Below are positions 42,701 through 51,060 of a stretch of 64,000 bases of DNA, piece by piece. A program made the translations under genes and the position numbers. The first letter of the stretch is position 1. Every line of letters starts with the position of its first letter. The notes below the pieces were generated by a model. That model had not been told where the DNA came from and did no database searches. It saw nothing but the letters and a program-made list of their open reading frames with translations. Source of the DNA: Mesostigma viride (Eukaryota > Streptophyta > Mesostigmatophyceae > Mesostigmatales > Mesostigmataceae); contig RPFO01000296.1 in the NCBI GenBank assembly GCA_009746045.1, positions 3,118,798 to 3,182,797 on the forward strand. The letters are read 5' to 3'.

Positions 42701-43270
42701 AGGTAAATGCTCCAGCACCTTGTATTTCGTGTACCTGTCCACGCACACCAACAGTTGCATGCCCCTGATGTGTTGGATATCACACTGCAGATCACCAATG
42801 CTCTGAGGTAGAGCTTTGGCATGTGATTTCCTGGGCTTGTTGGAGGACAACTGGCACTTACACCGTGAGGCAGCTTGCTGACACGCCTTAAGAAGGGGTG
42901 CCCTGCCCATACGGAAGGCAAAGTTGTTTGACAGAGAAGTGGCATGCCCAAACATGTTGTGGATTCGGGCACCCAACTCCTGGTACACAGAGGAAGCAGT
43001 CCCTGGCACAGTCAGGACTGTGCTGTCAGGTTGTCCAGCATCACCATGCTGACTTCCATCCTGTTCTGACTCAGAGCCTGAGTCACCCTGCTCATGCCCA
43101 ACACCTGGACCGCCAGCAGGGACCACATGCATACCACCAGAGGCCTTCACACCCCTCTGTGGTTGTACATTGGTTTCTCTCAAAATGAGAGGTCCACCCT
43201 CGTGCCCAGCACGAGGATGCATAGGGTCAGACATACTTACAGCTGCATCAGCTGTCAAGGACGTCTTCAT
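39785..43270 (-). CDS. pol: Cop1 pol: integrase, protease-like domain, RT, RNase H
   Basis: An intact frame of 1161 codons from the first ATG (43270); in-frame sequence is open back to the gag stop. The integrase has a H-x4-H...C-x7-C-x-C finger (about 42975-42855), a first Asp in C-D-I-Q-H-I (about 42780), a second in V-D-M-Q-F and the Glu in A-I-E-R-A (about 42533). A retropepsin-like segment follows at about 41800-41560, with D-T-N at 41773-41765 where D-(S/T)-G is expected and A-L-L-G-Q-N-F-L as the later strand. RT of the copia type carries V-I-D-F-K-R-A-F-L-E-G-D, G-L-R-S-S-P-I-I-W and H-G-D-D (40696-40685) in place of Y-V-D-D. RNase H has Y-V-D-S-S and the terminal A-D-A-L-T-K. The protease placed after the integrase is atypical for this superfamily. 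Confidence 0.9.
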   Translation of the reverse strand: MKTSLTADAAVSMSDPMHPRAGHEGGPLILRETNVQPQRGVKASGGMHVVPAGGPGVGHEQGDSGSESEQDGSQHGDAGQPDSTVLTVPGTASSVYQELGARIHNMFGHATSLSNNFAFRMGRAPLLKACQQAASRCKCQLSSNKPRKSHAKALPQSIGDLQCDIQHIRGMQLLVCVDRYTKYKVLEHLPSMKNRYLLAALQNVRAKFPTTRIQVDMQFQHLKGDPTLPELLVTPREAHGQQGAIERAIQEVKKLIISEDWVPLSAPALVRSAWLRNVEQQLNSRVNFYYDGVAVSPMGLYHGLCPPHVLEGWKHAAHVTFAKLREKDRGWKMLEPQVGQKVLAWKEPSLYGKRGSWSPGVVTQVDEASHACLVSMEDEPKHVHRLSWSYVKPNLMNEGSQAQGSQDLQDFQVPGDITDATTTSVAGESVSPGQVAEVLVEQAARSTAGESTVKPKALTKPRGTSLAGLIGALQRAKKQPKVAKLRWHGNLGLDTALEVDTNSQVSIIGTRAAAGYSMSEPSYQFVSDFSGGVHVKVLGEVFIPILGQDTAFCVLEGYQGPALLGQNFLCQDGVVITSSLLTKEGAGQVPLINFRTTHLSRAVTRTVKRVQVCQGQEPLVDDLILPAASHPSSLGIGPHSLAGHSPINYQGLVKLMSSPIMCPQVTLGLIKSGEDWISKKCVEPVNDLPPARRLLKLKFVIKMKEVDGVKVPHVRPVLNEFKGTGECTAEELYTPGMLHDTWRLLLCVFLGLLNKGLDYGSVVIDFKRAFLEGDADVAQEKWEGKTPFYVRVPAVWKRDIHTEFLKILKGLEGLRSSPIIWRETLNRFLKEHCNLKVSPVDPCLFLGQWEGLPVYASLHGDDLHLIAPTSWLKELISIIKSKFPLGREQWQVENEPLLFVGMEATLVKKGGEWRMLLVGGNDYQETLISKLPPTITQALCPMVRGMVAWVAGISRPDLMVIARLPDDMLVELGSAKVADQVRASSGILLSAVDLSQPICMELYVDSSMDSRQVSKVRGRAAGLFVLRQEGLGSLVSWFSRLHKRVAVSSDVAECRAICEGIHTSLYLKELLHQMTSNTPWPLQVTTLLKTDSMGMVQFVHRQMARSRDLDYLLLKELSSLANIEHIPGVDNPADALTKLVQKAAVQYKVLQSLMDPSQQAV

Positions 43271-43414
43271 AGGAACCTGTACCTCTCCAGGTGACCTGGG
43301 GCCACACTGAACCTGGAGATCACCCTCTTGTTGCCCAGATATAAAATCTGCATTGGAGCACCTGGCCTCCCCCTTGGGTGAATTAAGGTGTGTAGGGGTT
43401 GCCTCAGACAGTCA
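43271..43414 (-). promoter_or_regulatory. Cop1 gag-pol readthrough junction
   Basis: Gag ends with UGA at 43414-43412, followed directly by CUG. The 47 codons from there to the pol ATG contain no further stop and are in the same frame as both gag and pol. UGA followed by CU is a known leaky context, so pol may be made by stop-codon readthrough. The alternative is internal initiation at 43270. Confidence 0.6.
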
Positions 43415-44527
43415 CTGCTCCTTGTTGTCTTCTTGCTGACTGCCCTTTGAAGGCTGGCCTGCCTGGGACTTGTTGTTGTTCTTCTTGTTGTTGTTGTTAT
43501 TCTTGTTGCTGCCCTGGCCCTGGGACTTCTTGAAGCTGGGACACTCCTTCTTGATGTGCCCCCACCCCTTGCACAGGTAGCATTGTATCTTGGACTTGCC
43601 CTGGCCACTGCCCCCATTGTCAGACGCGTTGCCCTGCTTGGGCTGACCACCCACCCGCCTGAACACCGACTTGGAGTGTGACCTCCTGTCAGAATCAGGT
43701 GAATGATCTCCCTTGCGCTTGTGATGGTTGCCCCTACGCCCTCCTTGGCTTCGGTCAGCCTCAGACGTCTTGGAGCCACCCTGGGTACGCCCGCCTGCCT
43801 GGGTAGCCTTCACTGCTGGCACTCCACCCTCAAACAGCTCCTCTGCCTCGAGAGCTTGTTTAATGATGACCTTGTAGGCCTTCAGGGTAGAGTGTGGGGC
43901 ACACATGACTTTTAAGGAGCCACGTGTCGCCTTATCCAGCCCAGAAACCTTGAGCCAGTTGGTTAGGGCTATGTTATCAGCGACATTAAAGCCGTGAGCC
44001 CTGCCCTCCTCAACCATCTTACAATAGTTGAGAAAGTTCTGGATCAGGTCCCCCTTGACCTCCCACCCTTGATACTTGTCCTGCCAATGGATGCCGACCT
44101 TCTTGCGTTGGTCCTCCAGCAGCTCCTTCAGCTCAGCCACGTACAGTGCCCAGGCCTTATTGGCCTTTTTGCACTCCCTGGTTAGGTCCTTAATCTGGTC
44201 AGTACACTTGCCAAAAGTGCTACTGCCTATCCAGATTTGATAGTAATTTGTACCACCGTACAAGCTAGGGAACCCTTCCAATCCCTCCACAAACTCTTCA
44301 GCCTGCTTAGGCTTGGAGTCTGAGGTTACAGGCTGCAACTGATTGACAATTAAAAGACCCTGTGTGGTAAGATCAAAGCCATGAATAGCTTGTGCATTAT
44401 TATTATTGTGAGGAAGGTTGGTAATCTCTCCGGTAAGCCCCACGTCATCTACGTGAGCGGTTCCACTACCAGCACCCCCATTATTATTCCCACTGGCTGG
44501 ACCCTTGCTACGGCGTCCCTCAGCCAT
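43412..44527 (-). CDS. gag: Cop1 gag
   Basis: 371 codons from the ATG at 44527. Asn/Gly-rich start, then a copia-type Gag helical domain (W-A-L-Y-V-A-E-L-K-E-L-L and L-I-Q-N-F-L-N-Y-C-K-M-V-E-E segments). A basic linker and one CCHC knuckle (C-Y-L-C...G-H...E-C, about 43590-43550) are followed by a Lys/Asn/Gln-rich tail. It forms the particle and binds RNA. It ends in UGA in the same frame as pol. Confidence 0.92.
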   Translation of the reverse strand: MAEGRRSKGPASGNNNGGAGSGTAHVDDVGLTGEITNLPHNNNNAQAIHGFDLTTQGLLIVNQLQPVTSDSKPKQAEEFVEGLEGFPSLYGGTNYYQIWIGSSTFGKCTDQIKDLTRECKKANKAWALYVAELKELLEDQRKKVGIHWQDKYQGWEVKGDLIQNFLNYCKMVEEGRAHGFNVADNIALTNWLKVSGLDKATRGSLKVMCAPHSTLKAYKVIIKQALEAEELFEGGVPAVKATQAGGRTQGGSKTSEADRSQGGRRGNHHKRKGDHSPDSDRRSHSKSVFRRVGGQPKQGNASDNGGSGQGKSKIQCYLCKGWGHIKKECPSFKKSQGQGSNKNNNNNKKNNNKSQAGQPSKGSQQEDNKEQ

Positions 44528-44697
44528 CCTGCACTACCAGCTATTCAAAGAACACCTTAACAAAGCAGCAGAAAATATGTACAAAATTTTTGTGTCGCCA
44601 CTGCCGCCTGCGCCGGTGTCGCTGCCGCCCCGCGAAATGCCGCTGAAAATTCGACAAAAAAAATGTCGACGAGTACTGCAGAAGAAAATTAGGCCGA

Positions 44698-45408
44698 CTA
44701 GTAGTCAAGGCCCCTGAAGTCGCAGTACGTGTATACGAACTCACGATCCTCCATATCCAGCTCCGGACCTGCACCGGTATGAATTAAAACCGGCGTGCTC
44801 CCCGCCGCGTAAGTTGCGACGCGCCGACGCGCGACGAGGCGCAGAGGATGTGTAAAGATCGTCAATAATTCCCACCCCGCGGGAATCCACTCTCGCACAG
44901 AGGCGAGAAATGCCACCAGGTTAATTAAAACCTGGCGCTCGCGACTGCGTACGCCGCGAGTGAGCAGCGATAACAGCGCGAGATCCTGAAACAAATTTGT
45001 CGACACCGCCGGCGCGCCCCCCGTGCGTAGCGATGCCCAGTTTTGCAGGTTTCTCTGGTAACCGGTGAGTGAAGAGAGGACGTTGTCCAACTCCTCAATG
45101 GCAGTCGTGACTTCGGTCACCGACCGCAAACCTCCCCGCACCTGGACCGTAAATGTCGATAAAATGTTTCGAATCTGGTCCAACAGGTTGCGGATTGCCG
45201 GCACCAGTGCTGGCAAATCGGGGTCCTCGGGGTTATCCCCGAGCAATGCGTGAGCTGCACGCTGCTGACGATGAAGCTCGTCGAGCGAGACCGTTACTTC
45301 GTCGAGCAATTGCTGCCACGACGGCACCGTCGGTCTTGACGAAGAACCAGCCGGCGGAGCGGCTATTTCCTCATCGTCCGGAATCCGAAATTCTTCCGAA
45401 TTTGGCAT
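44698..45408 (-). CDS. Cop1 5' ORF (ORF0), unknown function
   Basis: Predicted 236 residues from the ATG at 45408, only 24 nt inside the 5' LTR edge. The frame is open into the LTR, but this is the first ATG after the LTR. It ends at 44698, 170 nt before gag and in a different frame. The protein begins acidic (E-E-F-R-I-P-D-D-E-E), then appears all-helical with Leu-rich amphipathic stretches, and has no Cys/His finger, catalytic motif or signal peptide. I do not recognise it. An intact ORF ahead of gag in an otherwise intact element argues that it is translated. It might instead be a captured host exon. Confidence 0.65.
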   Translation of the reverse strand: MPNSEEFRIPDDEEIAAPPAGSSSRPTVPSWQQLLDEVTVSLDELHRQQRAAHALLGDNPEDPDLPALVPAIRNLLDQIRNILSTFTVQVRGGLRSVTEVTTAIEELDNVLSSLTGYQRNLQNWASLRTGGAPAVSTNLFQDLALLSLLTRGVRSRERQVLINLVAFLASVREWIPAGWELLTIFTHPLRLVARRRVATYAAGSTPVLIHTGAGPELDMEDREFVYTYCDFRGLDY

Positions 45409-45432
45409 CTTTTTGACAGAGCGTGTAATACG

Positions 45433-46049
45433 AGTTGTGAGGGTAAGAATGCCACGAATTCCGCCATGGTTCTTGCAGGAAGTTGCCTTTATTAACAATC
45501 AGGAAACACAGACGTAAGTCACGTCACTTCCAAGACTGCACGCAGCACAGACGACAGGGTCGCAGTGCCAAGAGAACGTGCACGCAAGAACTAGCGTCCC
45601 GGTGTGACCAAGTCACTCATATAGCTTACTAGGGACGCGTCCAAGTATTCAGCTGCACTGTCACAGCTGAACTGTCAATCAATTGATTACACAGACTCTG
45701 GCACGCCTTTGGCGCGCAGATCTATCAATTGTCCATACGGCTAGTCCTGTGGACCTATCCGTACACTAGTCAGCATCAATTGTCTCATAGGTCCTGGCGC
45801 GCTACAGTGCGCCTACCTATCAATTGACCATCAAGTCCTGTACAAGTCCTGTCAACGTCCTGCGGACTATCAAAGTGACACTTGTACATCCTGTGTCCGT
45901 ACGCGCCCACAGTGGCGCGCCGGGTACTGTCGGCACAGCCTAGGAAACGTCATAACTTTTACGTTCCTTAACCAAATGAGGCGTTCAAGGTGCCGTTGGA
46001 AAGAGCGTAACAATCTCTATCCATCTAACGTAAATCCTTTACGTTAACT
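45433..46049 (-). repeat. Cop1 5' LTR
   Basis: Upstream LTR in the minus orientation, flanked outside by GTGGC. No TGG-type primer-binding site follows it. The adjacent minus-strand sequence CGTATTACACGCTCTGTC would have to pair with an internal tRNA segment, as in half-tRNA priming, which I cannot verify. Confidence 0.92.
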
Positions 46050-46054
46050 GTGGC

Positions 46055-47122
46055 CAGCCGGAGCGGCTGCTTAGGTTTTAGCGGGCAAGTGTTCGAAGCG
46101 CGTCATTGGTGAATTACTCGGGAACTTGGGTTTCCCCGCGAAACTCCAACCGCACGTTCAGATTTCCAAATCTCAAGTAAAGTTCGGCGCAACTTTCTGA
46201 ACGGGGGCAGTTGACGAGCAGCATTCCTCCGGACGAATGAATTGCGTTCCATACTTGCGCAAAATTTTGGAAGGTAGCTTGCGTGCAGCCCTACTAAAAT
46301 TTGCGCGGACGTTCAGATTTCCAAATCTCAAGTAAATTTCGGCGGAACTTTCTGAACGGGGGTAGTTGGCCGGCAGCGTTCCTCCAGACGAATGAAATGC
46401 GTTCCATACTAGCGCAAAATTTTGAAAGGTAGCTTGCGTGCAGCCCTACTAAAATTTGCGCGAAGTGTGGGACTGAAAATTCGTAACGGAAACTTTTTGG
46501 TAGTTGCCGTCACTTCCTCTTGTGCAAACGTGTGGGAGTGAAAATTCGTAACGGAAACTTTTTGGTAGTTGCCGTCACTTCATTTTGCGCGAGTGTTGGG
46601 CTGAAAATTCGTAACGGAAACTTTTTGGTAGTTGCCGTCACTTCCTTTGGTTCGACTGAAAATTCGCTGAAATTCGCTGAATTCGTACCGTAGCCTAATT
46701 TTTAGTACCTCGAAGTGACGGGGCACCTAAAAATTTGCCCACAAGTACACTTGGCAGCGCGCTCACTGGGAAAAATTGTACAGCCGCTCCGGCGGGCCAC
46801 TTGAACGAATTGTAATGACTGCCTGATGCTGTGGGGTCAGTTCCTGACATGTTGATGGTGGTATCGACCCTGGAGAGCTCCTGCCCGTCGGTGTCGACGC
46901 CCGTGTTGGCACAGCCTGCGTGGCTTGCCAAAAACGCTGTGACCGACCTAGTGTGATATGACATAAACTGCCACAACCACTACCAAGTAGCAACGGTCTA
47001 ATCTGAAAGACTTAATGGTTGATCAGGCCACTATGTGTGCTAGTCTTCCCCAGAAAACTGCACACCGTCTCTCTTTGCTGAAATGAAAATGTTCCTTTGC
47101 AGATGGAGTTAGTCTCTTTGAG
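46055..47122 (-). repeat. MetGyp leader with two nested tandem repeats
   Basis: Lies between Cop1 and repeat A1. A unit of about 155 bp (starting ACGTTCAGATTTCCAAATCT) occurs at about 46153-46307 and 46311-46463. A unit of about 65 bp (GAAAATTCGTAACGGAAACT with TTGCCGTCACTTC) occurs three times at about 46470-46660. Both repeats end in A/T-rich AAAATT(T/C)G blocks. A minus-strand ATG at 46850 opens a short frame to 46695 that could encode the start of Gag if spliced, but there is no proof. 46976-47122 shows nothing else. Confidence 0.6.
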
Positions 47123-47934
47123 TGACGAAATGAGGGCTCTCAGCCGAGGACAAGGAACTGTCCCTCGTGCCTGATGACCACCTTATTGATCCCCTTGTGT
47201 ACCGTCGCGTGCCGCGTTTGAATATCCTTGCTGGGGCGTTAGCTAGACGCTCCAACTACTCTAATTGCGACAATATGATGGTGCAAGAGGATGCCTTTGC
47301 CTCCCCTGCTATAGAACAATGCTTTCACAACACACACTTTGCACAGTCTGATGATGAAGCCGCACATGCGGAATTTATTGAGAAAGTTAATACAATTACA
47401 ACACGTTGATAGTCTCAATATCGATGCACTCCATGCTCACGAGCCCGCAGTTAGGCAGCGCTCCATGACATGCTACCGGCCTTGCTCCCAAGGAAAGGGA
47501 GAAACACGAAGTGTCAAGAATCCTGTCTTGAATATGCCCATTATGCTGACCGTGCAGAAATCTATAATACGGGCAGTTGTATTCGAGCCCTAATTAACAA
47601 ATAGATATGCTCGGATAGTAGTACCTAAGTGGGATTTGTCCTACGTGAACGGACACTATGACTATGTGCCAAGTTGTACAATGGCACTAGGACCATTGGT
47701 CACTATCTTCACCAGATTATAGTATTGTGTCATGTGCATGTCATACCATGCCGTACCGAGTCATGCATGCGCATGCACCATGTTCCAACATACCAGCTGT
47801 CGTTATCGACCCATTGTCGGCCCATACCCATACCAGGGCCGCCGCCACCACTCACCTACCATAATTACCAATGTTCATGCTACCTTGAGGTAGCCATGGA
47901 AAGCCACACCATATGGACGTAATAAATAATTTTT

Positions 47935-48508
47935 CATACACCCGTTTGCTCACCATAGTCACCAGCATCTTTGTTAAAACAATAAGTAGATGCATACAGA
48001 CAGGTAGCGGTTACAGAACCGCTATTAAGAACTCCTTAGGCATGGCTCGCGATTACCCGCGCAGACCAGGCCACCAAAGAGGGTGGGTGGGTGGGACAAG
48101 AAAAAAGACCACAACAATGTCACTACGCCGCCAAAGTAGTCAAACTGCCCTAGCACGGGGCTGACATCAGCAACCGAGCTTAACTTAACACGCCAACCTG
48201 AGAATGTAGCGACACCTACCGTACCACAAAAACAACAACCAATCAAATACCCTTTCCGAAAGGTTCTAATTATCATTCAACAAACCGGTTCAACAAACCC
48301 GGCCCTGTCAAACTTTAAGCATAAGATTGTTTCGAGATTGTAGCACAATAGGGCCACTGCCCCTACTAACAATTCCAGGTCGCCAGCCATTAGCCAAATC
48401 CGGTTACATCTGCCAAACCCGCCCGGTTCAGCCGACCATCCAGGCGGCTCCCGTGAGCGGCCTTATTCCCCGCCTCACTTCGAGAAACTCTTTTCAAAGA
48501 AATCCGAT
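47935..48508 (+). repeat. K1: short copy of an unclassified repeat
   Basis: Starts CATACACCCGTTTGCTC and ends AGAAATCCGAT. It shares its first 120 bp, a middle 235 bp and the last 177 bp with K2, but lacks the K2 centre (48633-49514). It shows the empty site for TIR9, where AAGATTGTTTCGAGATTG is continuous at 48324-48341. No terminal inverted repeat or coding capacity. Confidence 0.6.
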
Positions 48509-50589
48509 TCATACACCCGTTTGCTCACCATAGTCACCAGCATCTTTGTTAAAACAATAAGTAGATGCATACAGACAGGTAGCGGTTACAGAACCGCTAT
48601 TAAGAACTCCTTAGGCATGGCTCGCGATTACCCAACCTCCCCTTCCTGGCCCTCCGGTCCGCTAAAGAAGCACCATTTCCTTTCCCGTCAAAAGCTGTCC
48701 TGTCGCGATGGGCGCTCTCCGTTGCCAGAAAACAGATTTAATTCCCAGCGACTGTGAATGCACAAAAATTCATGCACTGTCAATCGACACAGCTCGCATT
48801 TTTGACCCCACTCGGGGGCCCCCGCTGACCTCGTTGCCGACCTCTTCTCTGGTCCGCTAAGGGGTGCTGTCGCGGAACACAAAGTCAAAGCAAAAGCTGC
48901 TGACTGGCGCCGCTGATTCCAGCCGACGCCCAGTTTACAACTTTTTTGAAGAGCAACCAACCTAGTGCCGAGCACATAAACACTCCTTCCGTACAAAAAA
49001 GTGGAAATACCACTGATTACGAAATCAAGTTGGCTTTCAGCCCTTGCCTCCTGCGCCGAGGCTCCGTGTCCCACAACGGTGACTTAAATTTTTTACCCCC
49101 CCGAGCCGCGGCGGCCCTCAAGCCAAGCCCAACCCGGAATGCAAGCATTTCCAGGTACGAGACAACTCAAAGGCAGGCCAGCCTGCCGACAGCCCAACCC
49201 GAGGCGCAAGCATCCCCAGGTACGGAACCATCAAGCAAGCTAGCCCTTGCCCAACCCGGCCAGCTGGCCGTTTCTTTCAAACAAACCAGCCATTAAATAA
49301 TGCATCAGCCCCCGCTTCGCATTTAAACCCCGATCACCCGGACATTAATTCCGGGCCAGTGGCAGCCATGAATCCCAACCGCCTTAAGCAGCCAGGGATC
49401 ATGGATGCCGGAAATTTGGTTAACAAATTTTAGCCCCGCACCCATGCTGCGCGCAAGGCTGGTGAGGCACTTCTTGTACCGCCATAGCCTCAGCCGTCGG
49501 CGCTCAGCCAACGTTTACAAGAAAAAAGACCACAACAATGTCACTACGCCGCCAAAGTAGTCAAACTGCCCTAGCACGGGGCTGACATCAGCAACCGAGC
49601 TTAACTTAACACGCCAACCTGAGAATGTAGCGACACCTACCGTACCACAAAAACAACAACCAATCAAATACCCTTTCCGAAAGGTTCTAATTATCATTCA
49701 ACAAACCGGTTCAACAAACCCGGCCCTGTCAAACTTTAAGCATAAGATTGTTTGGGTGGTTTTACCGGATTAGGATACATTTGCACGGCTTCAAATGTAT
49801 CCTAAATGCACCATTGGCAAACATGGTTTCTGGACATGGTCGATATCATTAATATGTTTGGCAAGCATAATATGATCATGCTTGCCAAAGATGTTGTCTC
49901 TTTTCATATTTCACACATATATTATCGGCCTCGGCGTGCCATGCTTCCACGTTTGTTGTCTCTTTTCATATATTGTGAATATGATCAATAAAATTCCAAA
50001 CATGACCATGTTGGAGACTTCAAGTGGAGCATCATGATTACTGTTTTCACTATTACGTAACCCATGGTTCATGTTAACATGGCATAATGAGCAATCCTAT
50101 TGACCCCATGACTAATGGTGAAGTTAATAAAGTTACATCGTGGCACGTCACTATAGCATCAAGTTGCATCATTGTGCATAAAGTAGTTTAGCACTGAGTT
50201 GGCATGCCAACACCAGGTACACTAAATAAATTAAAACCAGAATTGATAAACAACCCAGTATCCAAATACAGTATCCATATATATGCAGGTCGTACTACAG
50301 GTACAGCCACGGCTGCCACGCGGCTTCTGCAGCGATCACGCTCTTTCTCCTAGACAATTGCTCTACTGGTCCCTACAGGTCGGTCGACTTGGACCATGAT
50401 GCGTCAAGAACAGTTAATTGACCGACTTAAACAAGATGTTTGTCTACATGCAGCTGTCTGCACCTAACTAACGCGAAACCGCGTGCTACCAAATATAGGG
50501 GCAAATGCATGAGTAACACATGTCAACGCACAACCGGTGGAAATCACGCGATACCAACCGCGGCAACAGTGGTGTGAACATAGCGGGCA

Positions 50590-51060
50590 CTGACATGCAA
50601 AAAAGCACCAGCAGCGGCATCAGTAGCAAATTGTAGTAGCGGAACAATAGCCACTACATCAATGCAACAACACATCAGCCCAGCAACACAGCAGCAGCAT
50701 GACCGTAGCACAGCAGCAGCACAACTGTAGCACATCAACACGGCCGCATAGCAGGAGCACAAGTCAGCGCAGCAGCAACTTAGTATGCCGATTCCTGAAT
50801 TTCCTATCAGTGGACTATAGTCCATTGATAGGAAATTCACTAATAGGCAGTACTAGCTCAGCAGCACGGCAGCAATGCAGCAGTGCATCAACACAGCAGC
50901 ACGACAGCAATACATCAGCGGCACGGCAGCAATGCAGCAACACATCAGCACAATAGCACAGCAGCAGTACGGCAGCAATGCAGCAGCAATAGCATGGCAG
51001 CACAGCAGCAGCAGCAGCACATGAGCAGCTCAATGACAACAACGCTGCTTGCGCTTCAGC
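50590..51060 (+). repeat. AGC/CAG-rich simple repeat with a perfect-type palindrome
   Basis: Degenerate runs of AGC, AGCAGCAC and GCAGCAAT. At 50796-50839 lies a 44-bp palindrome centred on GGACTATAGTCC with one mismatched pair. Open frames here on both strands are just repeat translations. 49783-50589 has no gene. Confidence 0.7.

Larger units (their letters stand above)
38216..46049 (-). mobile_element. Cop1: near-intact Ty1/copia element inserted in the MetGyp leader
   Basis: LTRs of about 620 bp (38216-38835 and 45433-46049) begin AGTTGTGAGG and end ACGTTAACT on the plus strand. A 5-bp duplication GTGGC flanks the element (38211-38215 and 46050-46054). The minus-strand order is LTR, extra ORF (45408-44698), gag (44527-43412), pol (43270-39785), purine tract, LTR. 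The two LTRs look identical except for a 3-nt difference (GTC near 38487), so this is a recent insertion. It is the only element here whose frames are not broken by random indels. Insertion splits MetGyp between its leader and gag. Confidence 0.93.
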
